Shown: piece by piece, positions 18,557-27,630 of the stretch
Numbering within the stretch: the stretch's first letter is position 1
Layout: each line of letters opens with the position of its first letter
Source of the DNA: Phocaeicola salanitronis DSM 18170
GTDB lineage: Bacteria > Bacteroidota > Bacteroidia > Bacteroidales > Bacteroidaceae
DNA length: 64,000 nt
Reading direction: 5' to 3'
Assembly: GCF_000190575.1 (NCBI RefSeq)
Contig: NC_015164.1
Span: 2,418,001-2,482,000, forward strand
Translations under genes and position numbers: made by a program
The notes under the pieces: model-generated
What the model was told of the DNA's origin: nothing
The model's database searches: none
Seen by the model: the letters and a program-made list of their open reading frames with translations, nothing else

Positions 18557-20413
18557 TTATTTCCGCTTTTTCTTCTTTTTCGCCCAACCTGCCTCTTCGC
18601 CGAAATCGGGTTCTGCGAAATCATTTTCGTGTTCGAAGAACTGCTTCCAATCGTCTTTACGCTTCGACTTGCGTGCAATTTCGTATTCCGGCTCTTCGCG
18701 GCGTGATTTTGTTTTTTTAGTTTCCTTTACACGTTTCTTTCCGCCCTTATCGCTCTTGCCTTCGTTTTCCGAAGCCACTTCCACCACGACTTTACGTCCG
18801 TTGTAAGTCGTCTTGTTCAAGGCTCTTACCACTTTCGATGCTTGTGACTCAATCACTTCGAAAAACGAGAAATTCTGCATCAGGTCGATGCGTCCTACTT
18901 CGATACGCTCTTTCTTCAGGTTACGGTTGATGAGTTCGATAACCTGATTGGGGAAGAAACCGTCGGTCTTGCCTAAGTTGATGAACAAGCGCGTATAACC
19001 CTTTTCGGCTTTGCGCGAACGCTCTCTGCGCTCCGGACGTTCTCCTTTTTTCTTCTCTTTCTTGTCTTTTCCTTTTTCGTTCGAACTGGGCTGGTCTATT
19101 TCCGGCGCATTCTTGTAATAATCCAGGAAGCGGTTGAATTCCATCGAAACAACGCGTTTGATAAGGTCTTCCTTGCTCAGCCATTCCAGTTTGCGGTAGA
19201 TGCCCGGCAAGAATGCTTCGATTTCTTCTTCGTCCACCTTTACCTTTTCGATATCGTCTACCAGCTTAATCAGCTGCTGTTCGCAGATGGCTTGTCCCGT
19301 AGGCAAGGTCTCAACACTGAACTTCTTGTTCAGGATGCGTTCTATCTGCTTCATCTTACCTTTTTCGCGCAGGTTCATGATGGCGATAGAGATACCCGTC
19401 TTGCCGGCACGTCCCGTACGTCCGCTTCGGTGGGTATAGCTTTCCACATCATCGGGCAAGCCATAATTGATAACATGTGTCAGGTCGTTCACGTCCAGTC
19501 CGCGGGCAGCCACGTCCGTAGCAACCAGTAATTGCAGATGACGCTGGCGGAACTTCTGCATCACCAGGTCACGTTGCGCCTGGCTCAGCTCGCCGTGCAA
19601 CGAGTCGGCATTATAGCCGTCCTGTATCAGCTTGTCGGCAATCTCCTGCGTTTCCAGACGGGTGCGGCAGAAGATGATGCCATAAATCATCGGATAAAAG
19701 TCAACCACACGCTTCAACGCCAAGTATTTATCTTTGGCATGCACGATGTAAGCCACGTGATGCACGTTCTTCGTACCTTCGTTCTTCGTACCGATGGTGA
19801 TTTCCTTTGCGTCGCGCAGGTAAGTCTTGGCAATGCGTGAGATTTCCGGGCTCATCGTAGCCGAGAACATCAGGGTATTGCGGTCTTCGGGCACCTTTTC
19901 CAAGATGGCATTGATGCTGTCGGTAAAGCCCATGTTCAACATCTCATCGGCTTCATCCATCACTACGTCACGGATGGTTTCCAGTTTTGCCACCTTCCGT
20001 TCTATCAAGTCGATAAGCCGTCCCGGAGTAGCGACAATGATATGCACGCCCTTCTTCAGGCTCTTGATTTGGCTCTCGATAGACGAACCTCCGTAAACGG
20101 GTATTATCTTCAAGTCGGTGATATACTTCGAATAGTCATTCAGGTCACCTGCTATCTGCAAGCAAAGTTCGCGCGTCGGGCAGAGTATCAAAGCCTGCGG
20201 CACGCGGTTGCCAACGTCAATTTTCTGTATCAGCGGCAAGCCAAATGCAGCTGTCTTTCCAGTTCCGGTCTGTGCCAGAGCCACTACATCGTTCCCGTTT
20301 CCCAACAGGTAAGGAATCACTTCTTCTTGTACAGGCATCGGGTTCTCATACCCCATTTCTTCAATCGCTTTGCGTATTTCGGGAGCTACGCCAAGTTCTT
20401 CAAATGTCTTCAT
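18557..20413 (-). CDS. DEAD-box RNA helicase with DbpA-type C-terminal RNA-binding domain
   Basis: 618 residues. Motifs in order: Q motif (YENPMPVQEEVIP), Walker A AQTGTGKTA, VMDEADEML, SAT, then HRSGRTGRAG of the second RecA domain. After a charged linker (~435-475) comes a DbpA/CsdA-like RRM (FFPNQVIELINRNLKKERIE) and a very basic tail (GWAKKKKKRK). It unwinds RNA in ribosome assembly or cold adaptation, like DeaD/CsdA. Promoter box TATCTTTG at 20447-20440. Confidence 0.95.
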   Translation of the reverse strand: MKTFEELGVAPEIRKAIEEMGYENPMPVQEEVIPYLLGNGNDVVALAQTGTGKTAAFGLPLIQKIDVGNRVPQALILCPTRELCLQIAGDLNDYSKYITDLKIIPVYGGSSIESQIKSLKKGVHIIVATPGRLIDLIERKVAKLETIRDVVMDEADEMLNMGFTDSINAILEKVPEDRNTLMFSATMSPEISRIAKTYLRDAKEITIGTKNEGTKNVHHVAYIVHAKDKYLALKRVVDFYPMIYGIIFCRTRLETQEIADKLIQDGYNADSLHGELSQAQRDLVMQKFRQRHLQLLVATDVAARGLDVNDLTHVINYGLPDDVESYTHRSGRTGRAGKTGISIAIMNLREKGKMKQIERILNKKFSVETLPTGQAICEQQLIKLVDDIEKVKVDEEEIEAFLPGIYRKLEWLSKEDLIKRVVSMEFNRFLDYYKNAPEIDQPSSNEKGKDKKEKKKGERPERRERSRKAEKGYTRLFINLGKTDGFFPNQVIELINRNLKKERIEVGRIDLMQNFSFFEVIESQASKVVRALNKTTYNGRKVVVEVASENEGKSDKGGKKRVKETKKTKSRREEPEYEIARKSKRKDDWKQFFEHENDFAEPDFGEEAGWAKKKKKRK

Positions 20414-20439
20414 TTATCTATAACTGTCTAATTCGGCTG

Positions 20440-20447
20440 CAAAGATA
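20440..20447 (-). promoter_or_regulatory. Promoter -7 box of the RNA helicase gene
   Basis: TATCTTTG on the minus strand, 27 bp before the start codon. No clear -33 TTG. Confidence 0.55.
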
Positions 20448-20526
20448 CAGAGAATTAACGATATATACGTATGTTTGCCCGTTTTTTTGCTGACAAAAAG
20501 GAAGGAAAGTGTCTTGCTGTTACTAT

Positions 20527-20607
20527 TTCACCACAGAGGGACACAAAGGAGGCACACAGGGTTTTCATTTTTTATTCCTCCGTGATACTCTGTGACCTCT
20601 GTGGTGA
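20527..20607. repeat. Inverted repeat, 'caccacagagg' family
   Basis: TTTCACCACAGAGGGACACA and the partly matching TGTGACCTCTGTGGTGAA. It lies after the stop of the HTH gene. Confidence 0.8.
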
Positions 20608-20614
20608 ATATCGG

Positions 20615-20830
20615 CTATTCTTCCGCCTGGTATTCCAGTATGTCGCCGGGCTGGCAATTCAGTTCCTTGCAGATGGCTTCCAGCGTGGAGAAGCGCACCG
20701 CTTTGGCTTTTCCTGTCTTCAGGATAGAAAGGTTTGCCGGTGTAAGGTCAATCCGTTCGGCAAGCTCTCCCAGCGAAATCTTCCGTTTCGCCATCATCAC
20801 ATCAAGATTTACTATTATCGGCATAGGCAT
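20615..20830 (-). CDS. Small XRE-family HTH regulator (YozG-like)
   Basis: 71 residues, nearly all one helix-turn-helix (KRKISLGELAERIDLTPANL, then FSTLEAICKELNCQPGDIL). This family usually sits next to DUF2975 membrane proteins, and four of these lie upstream in the same direction. Its ATG overlaps the stop of the preceding 80-aa gene (TAATG), so the two are translationally coupled. It probably represses or tunes its own operon. Confidence 0.88.
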   Translation of the reverse strand: MPMPIIVNLDVMMAKRKISLGELAERIDLTPANLSILKTGKAKAVRFSTLEAICKELNCQPGDILEYQAEE

Positions 20831-21072
20831 TATTGTTTATTTTCCAGTTTCTTCCACCATTTGGTATAACGGCGGGTCAGTTTGTAATAGATAGCAACCA
20901 CAAGATAAACCCAAGCCACATTCATGAGCGGAAGCCAAGTCTGCTTGGGCACCAATGGGACTATCGCTAAAAAATAGATGAGTTCGCCTACAATCATCGA
21001 GGCGATAAGGCACAGGAAGATGTAAAATCCTGCCATTACTCGGGTATAGTTGCTTTTCGGTTTCATAGGCAT
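20830..21072 (-). CDS. Small two-helix membrane protein, 80 aa
   Basis: Two hydrophobic segments (VMAGFYIFLCLIASMIVGEL and NVAWVYLVVAIYYKL) with a basic tail (RRYTKWWKKLENK). No family recognised. Overlap of one base with the HTH gene and an 8-bp gap from the DUF2975 gene upstream place it in the same operon. Confidence 0.7.
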   Translation of the reverse strand: MPMKPKSNYTRVMAGFYIFLCLIASMIVGELIYFLAIVPLVPKQTWLPLMNVAWVYLVVAIYYKLTRRYTKWWKKLENKQ

Positions 21073-21079
21073 AATGGGT

Positions 21080-21532
21080 TTAAATGGTGAGGTCCTGTTC
21101 TTCCTGCATGCGGATGCCTATCTTGAACATCAGCGAGACAAGGACGATGAACAATCCGATGATGATGAGCAACAGGCTGGTATCGGTCGGCATCTCAAGA
21201 GGAGAACAGTTGATAATAGCATTGATAAGCGCGCCGGAAATAACGGTCGAGCCGCCAATGGCAAGCAGGATGCGCTGGTTGGCGGAAGTAAAGACCGATC
21301 CGTTCCGCACGTTGCGTGCCAGAAAGTAGGTCAGGACGGCGATGAAGAACATCGCGTATGCCTTTATGCCTTGCACCAAGGCAAACCAAATGAAGGTGTC
21401 GCTTGCGTCTTTGCCCAACTCGTAGCAGATTGGGAAAATGTTCGATACGCCAAAACATGTTGCGCTAAAGGCAGAGAGCACCATCAGCACTTCGCAATAT
21501 TGTACCAATTGTTTATCGGGTTTTGTTTTCAT
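21080..21532 (-). CDS. DUF2975-like membrane protein, short form
   Basis: 150 residues with four membrane segments (VLMVLSAFSATCFGVSNIF, IKAYAMFFIAVLTYFLA, ILLAIGGSTVISGALINAII, TSLLLIIIGLFIVLVSLMF). It ends in RMQEEQDLTI, the same C-terminus as its three neighbours (EE[QN]DLTI). DUF2975 proteins are unexplained membrane proteins paired with YozG-type HTH proteins. It lies 15 bp from the next paralogue. Confidence 0.8.
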   Translation of the reverse strand: MKTKPDKQLVQYCEVLMVLSAFSATCFGVSNIFPICYELGKDASDTFIWFALVQGIKAYAMFFIAVLTYFLARNVRNGSVFTSANQRILLAIGGSTVISGALINAIINCSPLEMPTDTSLLLIIIGLFIVLVSLMFKIGIRMQEEQDLTI

Positions 21533-21547
21533 AAGCGGTCCGTTTTT

Positions 21548-22198
21548 TTAGATGGTTAAGTCGTTCTCTTCTTTCATTTTCAAGCCGATAGCAAATATCT
21601 CGGCGAATAGCAACGCTGTAAAGCCGATAAGCAATGTCGGGTCTGAAAACTGGAAAGCAATGGAAAAGTCACAATCCTTCAAGCTTATCGCTTGAGAGAC
21701 CAAATGATTGTTGATGGCGAACGTCACCAACGAGCAACAGAAGCTGAGGATAAGCGAAAAGCCTAACCGGCGCAGACGTTTCACGTTCGCCCAATCGAAA
21801 ATGATGTTGCGGTGGATGTTCCGAATCATTTTGACGAATTGGACTATGGCATAAATACAACATATCATTACCATCCAGTCCAGCAATGAAAGGAATATGG
21901 AATCGGTAGCATCCGCTTTCTCGTTCGGAACTCCTATCATGCTGATAAAGGGAAGAATAGACACGGTGGAACCGTCTTTCTCATTGATAGCCGTAGCGGT
22001 TTCGTTGGTGATGACATCGGTCGGCATCGTGCCAATCATCTTGTAAGTCACGTCAAGCTTTTCCACTCCCGCCGCTCCTTGTTCGTAAGCGTCAATCCCT
22101 GCCTTGAAACCGTAATAGAATGTGCTGAACAAGAAGGACATGGAGACAAGAACGGCGAGCACAATTCCCAAGCAGATGAGGTTTAGTCTTTTTTTCAT
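21548..22198 (-). CDS. DUF2975-like membrane protein, paralogue 2
   Basis: 216 residues: N-terminal helix, an extracytoplasmic loop (~30-80), then three more helices, ending in KMKEENDLTI. The conserved helix and loop (RNIHRNIIFDWANVKRLRRL) resembles the RRN...R region of the other copies. Part of the tandem minus-strand array, so it probably arose by duplication. Confidence 0.78.
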   Translation of the reverse strand: MKKRLNLICLGIVLAVLVSMSFLFSTFYYGFKAGIDAYEQGAAGVEKLDVTYKMIGTMPTDVITNETATAINEKDGSTVSILPFISMIGVPNEKADATDSIFLSLLDWMVMICCIYAIVQFVKMIRNIHRNIIFDWANVKRLRRLGFSLILSFCCSLVTFAINNHLVSQAISLKDCDFSIAFQFSDPTLLIGFTALLFAEIFAIGLKMKEENDLTI

Positions 22199-22225
22199 AA
22201 GGCGTAATAATTTGCAATGTGTAAT

Positions 22226-22870
22226 TTAGATGGTTAAATCCTGTTCTTCCTTAATCTTTACCGCTACGGCATAGACCTCTGCCAGTAAGACGATGACAAA
22301 GAAGGAACTGAAATCGTAAACGGTATGTTCGATGCCGATGACCTGATAGCCCGGAATACGGAGCTGGCTTACCGCATCGCGCTCCAACAACCATTCGAAG
22401 AACATCAATCCCAGGTAAATTCCGGCATTGACGTAGGCGAACCAGCGTATCCAGTATACGTTGCGACGAGAAAAAATATCACGTTTCGCCACACGTATCA
22501 ACAAGCGGATCAGGCAATAAATGGAATAGATGCCGATAAGGGCAACAAAGAAAGAACCGAAGGTAAGGGCTATCGCAATGAACCAGCTGGGGCGCACCTC
22601 GCATTTTACTTCGGCAATACTATAGGGCACGGTCTTTGTCCCATCCGCAAGTTGCAAGGTGGCTTCCCCCTCCATTCCTTCGGGAATGACTTTGGCTTTT
22701 ACGGGAAGAAGGAAAGAATGGACATAACTTGCACCGCTTTCCGCTTGTTGTGCTCCGGTTTCACGTCCGGCATTAAAGCTTTCTATTGCATCTCCGCCAG
22801 ACATCTGTAAAACGAACTCCGCGCAAAGGGCGATAATGGTGATGATTCCTAAAAGGCTGATGTATTTCAT
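22226..22870 (-). CDS. DUF2975-like membrane protein, paralogue 3
   Basis: 214 residues. N-terminal helix, a loop with charged residues, then CLIRLLIRVAKRDIFSRRNV, which is close to the same region in paralogue 4 (CLIRLLISVSRGEILIQKNI). It ends in KIKEEQDLTI. It lies 27 bp upstream of paralogue 2. Confidence 0.78.
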   Translation of the reverse strand: MKYISLLGIITIIALCAEFVLQMSGGDAIESFNAGRETGAQQAESGASYVHSFLLPVKAKVIPEGMEGEATLQLADGTKTVPYSIAEVKCEVRPSWFIAIALTFGSFFVALIGIYSIYCLIRLLIRVAKRDIFSRRNVYWIRWFAYVNAGIYLGLMFFEWLLERDAVSQLRIPGYQVIGIEHTVYDFSSFFVIVLLAEVYAVAVKIKEEQDLTI

Positions 22871-22953
22871 AAGATATACTATTTAATGCTGTTCAAATTC
22901 CCGTTATAGCCTATTTACATGCCTCCGCAAACGAATATAGCTGCGTTTGCCAT

Positions 22954-23012
22954 TGAATATATCTTCTATGGGAGTTTCAGTAGTACTGAAACTGCCGATG
23001 AAGTATATATTA
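22954..23012. repeat. Inverted repeat between DUF2975-like paralogues 3 and 4
   Basis: Centre GTTTCAGTA-G-TACTGAAAC is a perfect 9-bp palindrome. Outer arms are GAATATATCTTC and GAAGTATATATT. The outer arm matches the reverse complement of the 23-bp-spaced repeats upstream of susC (AATATATACTTC), so both may belong to one small repeat family. Confidence 0.65.
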
Positions 23013-23052
23013 CTTTTCAAGGCAAGCAAACAGGCCGAACGGAAGTGTTTAT

Positions 23053-23667
23053 TTATATGGTTAAATCGTTCTCTTCTTTGATGCGTACCGCTTGGGCGAA
23101 AATCTCGGTCAAGAGGGCAATCACCAACATGAAAGTCCACGAATATTTCAAGTGGAAATCATCGAACACATACCCGGAAGATACCAGCTCGCTGGTGGCA
23201 ATCCGGTAAAGGATATAGTTCTGAAGTTCGTACAAGGCAGAGAATGCCATTATCGGATAAATGAAGAAACGCAGGCGGCGTATGTTCTTCTGAATCAATA
23301 TTTCTCCCCGGCTTACCGATATCAACAAGCGTATCAGGCAATAAACTCCATAAAAGACGAGCAATATAACAGGTAGAATCACAAAGCCCATGGCATGCAC
23401 CCATGAATTATGCTTCACGTAGGTGTTCACCCCATTTACTTCGCAGGGCACATTGGCTTGCATAGCCCGGTTGAACAGGCTATCGGGAACCCCGTCTTTA
23501 TATCCTTCTACCGATAAAGACACCGAATTAAAGTCGGCAGGCAGAACCAGTTGGGAATCGGCTTCGGCATCATTCCACCCGTCTATAAATCCGGGAATGG
23601 CATCTTTAAGGGCACCTCCTATCAGCGCCAATATCACGATAATTCCTAAAATGCGTACGGTTTTCAT
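23053..23667 (-). CDS. DUF2975-like membrane protein, paralogue 4
   Basis: 204 residues with an N-terminal helix (ILGIIVILALIGGALKDAI), a loop and three helices, ending in RIKEENDLTI. It is the first of the four copies in transcription order and lies 12 bp after the CPBP protease gene, which suggests joint transcription with it. Confidence 0.78.
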   Translation of the reverse strand: MKTVRILGIIVILALIGGALKDAIPGFIDGWNDAEADSQLVLPADFNSVSLSVEGYKDGVPDSLFNRAMQANVPCEVNGVNTYVKHNSWVHAMGFVILPVILLVFYGVYCLIRLLISVSRGEILIQKNIRRLRFFIYPIMAFSALYELQNYILYRIATSELVSSGYVFDDFHLKYSWTFMLVIALLTEIFAQAVRIKEENDLTI

Positions 23668-23679
23668 AAGCGTGATGAA

Positions 23680-24522
23680 TTAGGCTTGTTCTTTACTTTC
23701 TGATGCAATCACTTCTTCTGCCGGAGCGGGTGTTTCTTTCCATGCTATCTGATTCGGAATCAGGCGGGTCTTGATGTACCAGATGCTCCATACGGTCAAT
23801 GCTACACCCACGAGGGCAAGACTGATGGCACCGGTCGTGCCCAAGGCTTCGGTCATGGTTTCGTCTTTCCCTCCCGAAAGGTGGAAGAGCAATACCGAGG
23901 TGCCGTTATTGATAAAGTGCATCAGTATACAGGGCAACAGGCTTCCGGTGCGGTAATATACCCAGCCCAGTACCAATCCCAGGATGGAAGCGAAAAACAT
24001 TTGCACGGGATTGCCATGTACGATGCCGAAGATGAGGACAGATACCAAAATCGCCCATTGGGGATTCTTCCATTTGCGCAAGAGATGTCCTTGCATTCCT
24101 CCGCGGAACAAAAGTTCTTCCACAATGGGAGCCATTACGACGATGGAGATGATGCCTAACGGGTTGTTCATCGCTTTGGCAAAAAGTTCCTCCATCGTAT
24201 TGGGCAGTTCGGTCAATTCGGTCAAATAATTTGTCCAAAACCCCATGCCTACACTAAGTATAACGGAAGCAAGCAGCACCTTAGCCGTGTTCGGAAAATC
24301 AAAACTTAAATCTTTGCGGGTCACATACTTCCATGCCAACAGATGAATACCTAAAGCTAATGTAGCAAGCAGCTGCACCCACATTAAGAGGTTAAAGTAA
24401 ACAGGACCACTTTGCGGCATATCGGAAGTATGATTAACAAATCCATAGACCCCGAACACAACGCCCATAAAAACCAAGTTGTATAAGAAATAATAAATAA
24501 CCAGTTTAATAACGCGTCCCAT
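23680..24522 (-). CDS. CPBP-family intramembrane glutamic protease
   Basis: 280 residues with about eight helices. The catalytic signature is present: EELLFRGGMQGHL (EExxxR) and FGIVHGN (FxxxH). The family contains Rce1-type prenyl proteases and bacterial bacteriocin-immunity or signalling proteases. It leads the DUF2975-like array, so it could process one of those membrane proteins or a peptide signal; that is inference only. Confidence 0.9.
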   Translation of the reverse strand: MGRVIKLVIYYFLYNLVFMGVVFGVYGFVNHTSDMPQSGPVYFNLLMWVQLLATLALGIHLLAWKYVTRKDLSFDFPNTAKVLLASVILSVGMGFWTNYLTELTELPNTMEELFAKAMNNPLGIISIVVMAPIVEELLFRGGMQGHLLRKWKNPQWAILVSVLIFGIVHGNPVQMFFASILGLVLGWVYYRTGSLLPCILMHFINNGTSVLLFHLSGGKDETMTEALGTTGAISLALVGVALTVWSIWYIKTRLIPNQIAWKETPAPAEEVIASESKEQA

Positions 24523-24566
24523 AATTGTATCTCCTTATATGATAATAGGTAAATGAATCAAGTGGA

Positions 24567-24983
24567 TTATCTCTGAATGTCGGTCAACAACATACCGTTT
24601 TCGGCTTGCTGGTAATAGATGCTGGTCTGGATGTTTTGCGTAAACGCGCCCGAAGCCTTGTCGTATTCGGCATAATCAATCAGGTAGATGCCGTCGCCCG
24701 GAAGATAATTCAGCAGGTAAGCGGGTTGCCACGAACGGTTACCGGCATTCCAGCGGTAAGCCTTCTTTTCCGCCAGGTTCCCGTTGGCATCGTATTGGTA
24801 TTCGTATTTCAGCTTCGGCGTAATCGAGATGCCATCGGCATTCAGCGTAGAAACGGTCATTGTGTTTCCGTCTTGTCCATAAACAAAGGTGTTCTGTGCA
24901 CCGGCTTCGGTAGCGGTTGTAAAACTCATCATAGCGGTAGCAAAGATAGCGGCAATGGCTTTGGTAACAAATGTCTTTTTCAT
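24567..24983 (-). CDS. DUF3836-family secreted protein
   Basis: 138 residues with a signal peptide (cut expected near EAGAQ) and then a YD-repeat-like stretch (LKYEYQYDANGNLAEKKAYR). This matches the small secreted DUF3836 proteins common in Bacteroides; their role is unknown. It has its own TTG-N19-TACATTTG promoter framed by TTATCG/CGATAA palindromes, so it may be controlled by a specific repressor. Confidence 0.82.
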   Translation of the reverse strand: MKKTFVTKAIAAIFATAMMSFTTATEAGAQNTFVYGQDGNTMTVSTLNADGISITPKLKYEYQYDANGNLAEKKAYRWNAGNRSWQPAYLLNYLPGDGIYLIDYAEYDKASGAFTQNIQTSIYYQQAENGMLLTDIQR

Positions 24984-25031
24984 AATCGTATGTCTTTAAT
25001 GTTTTTATTAATCTTGTTTGATTCTCTATTC

Positions 25032-25122
25032 GATAATTATTTATCGTTTATCGATATGCAAATGTACGCATTATTTTTATACTACCAAAGATTTTCGAGA
25101 AAAATTTATCGAAAAACGATAA
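25032..25122 (-). promoter_or_regulatory. Promoter of the DUF3836 gene with flanking TTATCG...CGATAA palindromes
   Basis: On the minus strand TACATTTG (25067-25060) follows a TTG with a 19-nt spacer. Upstream is TTATCG-5nt-CGATAA (25106-25122). Downstream are CGATAA-4nt-TTATCG (25032-25047) and TTATCGATA (25049-25057). The bracketing suggests operators. Confidence 0.6.
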
Positions 25123-25254
25123 TTTTTTAATGAAATGCGGTTATAACACCTTCTGTAGGGGATAACAAGGCTTGTTTTTTATTCCGAAAGGCATAAGTGG
25201 AACAGGACTTTCGGTTGTTCTTTATATATAGCGGCATAGCCAAACGTTAAAAAC

Positions 25255-25310
25255 GCGGCTGCCCGTGTAGGCTGACGTAAGCGGTTACGTTGGTCTACAC
25301 GGGCGGTTGC
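25255..25310 (+). ncRNA. Nested hairpin upstream of GH97 (structured leader or small RNA)
   Basis: GCCCGTGTAG (25261-25270) pairs with CTACACGGGC (25295-25304). Inside, ACGTAA pairs with TTACGT around a GCGG loop, with 4-nt internal loops on both sides. Six further outer pairs (GCGGCT with GGTTGC) need G-U pairing that works only in plus-strand RNA. The rest of the 24984-25430 gap holds the operator region and GC-rich repeated words (GCGGGCGGT), with no ORF. No clear promoter was found. Confidence 0.45.
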
Positions 25311-25430
25311 GGAAGGCAATGCGGGCGGTCACGCAAGGAGATAAATCAATAGGCATCTTGCGGGCTTCCGCATGGGCTGTGCCATATTATATAATAAGGA
25401 GTAATCTTTACCTAAAAAACATATCATCCT

Positions 25431-27542
25431 ATGAAACGACTAAGCATGATTTGCCTGTTCCTGCTCGTCTGGGCTGGAACAATGTTTGCACAGACACTGA
25501 AATCGCCGGACGGAAACCTGACCCTGCAGTTCCGCCTTTCGGCTGAAGGTACACCGGTCTATTCCTTGCAATACAAAGGAAAAGATGTCATCAAGGAGAG
25601 CAAGTTGGGATTCAGCGTGCGTCCCGATTATCAATTCGACCGCAACTTTACGGTGACCGACACACAAACTTCGGAAAGCAACACTACCTGGAAGCCCGTA
25701 TGGGGACAATACAGTGAAATCCGCGACCACCATAACGAATTGTTCATCGCCATGAAGCAAAATGGGACGGGCTGGCTGCTGAACCTCCGTTTCCGTCTGT
25801 TCAATGACGGGCTGGGATTCCGCTATGAGTTCCCGGTGCAGAAAGAACTGCGCCATTTTACGGTGAACGAAGAAGAGACCGAATTCCGCCTGACCGGCGA
25901 CCATAAGGCGTTCTGGCTTCCGGGCGACTATGATACGAACGAATATCCCACTACGACTTCGAAACTCTCGGAAGTGGCAAGCCTGATTGACAGCGTGCGC
26001 CAGGAACCGCTCGCCATCCGTTCGGCTACCCCGAACCTTGCCGTACAATCGCCGTTGATGCTGAAATCGGCTGAAGGATTATACATCAATATCCACGAAG
26101 CCGCACTGGTGAACTATCCTGCCATGCAGCTGAATCTGGATGACAAAGGCTTCGTACTCAGCACGCATCTTACGCCCGACCGCAATGGCACGAAAGCCTA
26201 CGTGCAGACCGGAAGCGTTACGCCGTGGCGTACCATTGTAGTAAGCGATGATGCCCGCGACATCTTGGCTTCCAACCTTATCTTAAACCTGAACGAACCT
26301 TGCAAGCTGGCGGATACCTCGTGGATTCATCCCACGAAATATGTCGGCGTATGGTGGGAATACTTTACGGGACAAGGCTCCACGTGGGCATATACCGACA
26401 CGCAGGACATCGTTATCGGCAAGACCGATTATACGAAGCTGAAACCGAACGGACACCACGGAGCCAACACGGCACACGTAAAAGAATACATCGACTTTGC
26501 AGCGAAACACGGGTTTGACGCCGTATTGGTAGAAGGCTGGAACGAAGGCTGGGAAGACAACTATGCTTACAGCAAGGAATTCATTTACGATTTCGACAAG
26601 CCCTACCCCGATTTCGATGTAGCCGAACTGCAACGCTATGCCCAGGAGAAAGGCGTGAAAATCATCATGCACCACGAAACCACCTCATCGGTAGCCGACT
26701 ACGAACGCCAAATGCACGACGCCTTCCGCTTTATGAACAAATACGGATACGATGCCGTAAAGACGGGCTACGTAGGTGGCATCATCCCGCGCAGCGAACA
26801 TCACGACGGACAATGGATGGTAAACCATTATCTCCGCGTAGCGAAAACGGCTGCACAATATAAGATTATGGTCAACTCGCACGAAGCCGTCCGCCCCACA
26901 GGTTTATGCCGTACATATCCCAACTGGATTGCGCAGGAGTCGGCACGCGGCACCGAGTTTGAATCCTTCAAAGGAAACCGCCCCGACCATACCACTATCC
27001 TGCCCTTTACCCGCCTGATGGGCGGCCCGATGGACTACACGCCCGGCATCTTCGAAGGCGACCTCTCGCAATACGGCTCGAACCAAGCGAAGCTGAGCAC
27101 CACACTGGTAAAACAGCTTGCCCTCTACGTCACGATGTATAGCCCGCTCCAGATGGCAGCCGACCTGTACCAAAGCTACGAGAAACACCTTGATGCCTTC
27201 CAGTTCATCAAAGACGTGGCGGTAGACTGGGACAATACCTACATCCTGGAAGCCGAACCGGGCGACTACATCACCATAGCCCGCAAGGCGAAAGGCAAGA
27301 ACGAATGGTACATCGGCGGCATCACTGACGAGAATGCGCGCGAAGCCGTTATCGACCTCAGCTTCCTGCCCGAAGGCAAGAAATACGAAGCCACCATTTA
27401 TGCCGACGGCAAAAAGGCAGACTGGCGCACCAATCCGCAAGACTACGTCATCTCTACCAAGAAAGTCTCCAGCAAGACCATGCTGAAGCAACGCCTCGCG
27501 CCCAGCGGCGGTGTGGCTATCAGCATTAAGGAGCTGGAATAA
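25431..27542 (+). CDS. Glycoside hydrolase family 97 (alpha-glucosidase, SusB-like)
   Basis: 703 residues with a signal peptide (cut near TMFAQ). An N-terminal beta-sandwich (LKSPDGNLTLQFRL) is followed by a TIM barrel and a C-terminal sandwich. The glutamates that define the inverting SusB type are seen in HHETTSS, NSHEAVRPTG and ESARGTEFE, whereas retaining GH97 enzymes use an Asp nucleophile. It therefore most likely cuts alpha-glucosidic bonds in the periplasm. No SusC/D pair is beside it. Confidence 0.93.
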   Translation: MKRLSMICLFLLVWAGTMFAQTLKSPDGNLTLQFRLSAEGTPVYSLQYKGKDVIKESKLGFSVRPDYQFDRNFTVTDTQTSESNTTWKPVWGQYSEIRDHHNELFIAMKQNGTGWLLNLRFRLFNDGLGFRYEFPVQKELRHFTVNEEETEFRLTGDHKAFWLPGDYDTNEYPTTTSKLSEVASLIDSVRQEPLAIRSATPNLAVQSPLMLKSAEGLYINIHEAALVNYPAMQLNLDDKGFVLSTHLTPDRNGTKAYVQTGSVTPWRTIVVSDDARDILASNLILNLNEPCKLADTSWIHPTKYVGVWWEYFTGQGSTWAYTDTQDIVIGKTDYTKLKPNGHHGANTAHVKEYIDFAAKHGFDAVLVEGWNEGWEDNYAYSKEFIYDFDKPYPDFDVAELQRYAQEKGVKIIMHHETTSSVADYERQMHDAFRFMNKYGYDAVKTGYVGGIIPRSEHHDGQWMVNHYLRVAKTAAQYKIMVNSHEAVRPTGLCRTYPNWIAQESARGTEFESFKGNRPDHTTILPFTRLMGGPMDYTPGIFEGDLSQYGSNQAKLSTTLVKQLALYVTMYSPLQMAADLYQSYEKHLDAFQFIKDVAVDWDNTYILEAEPGDYITIARKAKGKNEWYIGGITDENAREAVIDLSFLPEGKKYEATIYADGKKADWRTNPQDYVISTKKVSSKTMLKQRLAPSGGVAISIKELE

Positions 27543-27553
27543 TAGGTTTTGTT

Positions 27554-27624
27554 GAAACGCAGATTAGCGCAGATTTACGCGGATTATTATTTTATCCGCG
27601 TAAATCTGCGCTAATCTGCGTTTC
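27554..27624. repeat. Perfect 31-bp inverted repeat, 'aacgcagattagcgcag' family
   Basis: Arms start GAAACGCAGATTAGCGCAGA and end in TCTGCGCTAATCTGCGTTTC. It follows GH97. The right arm and the next words (CTTTCAAC) recur at 30,380, next to ribF. Confidence 0.88.
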
Positions 27625-27630
27625 AAACTT

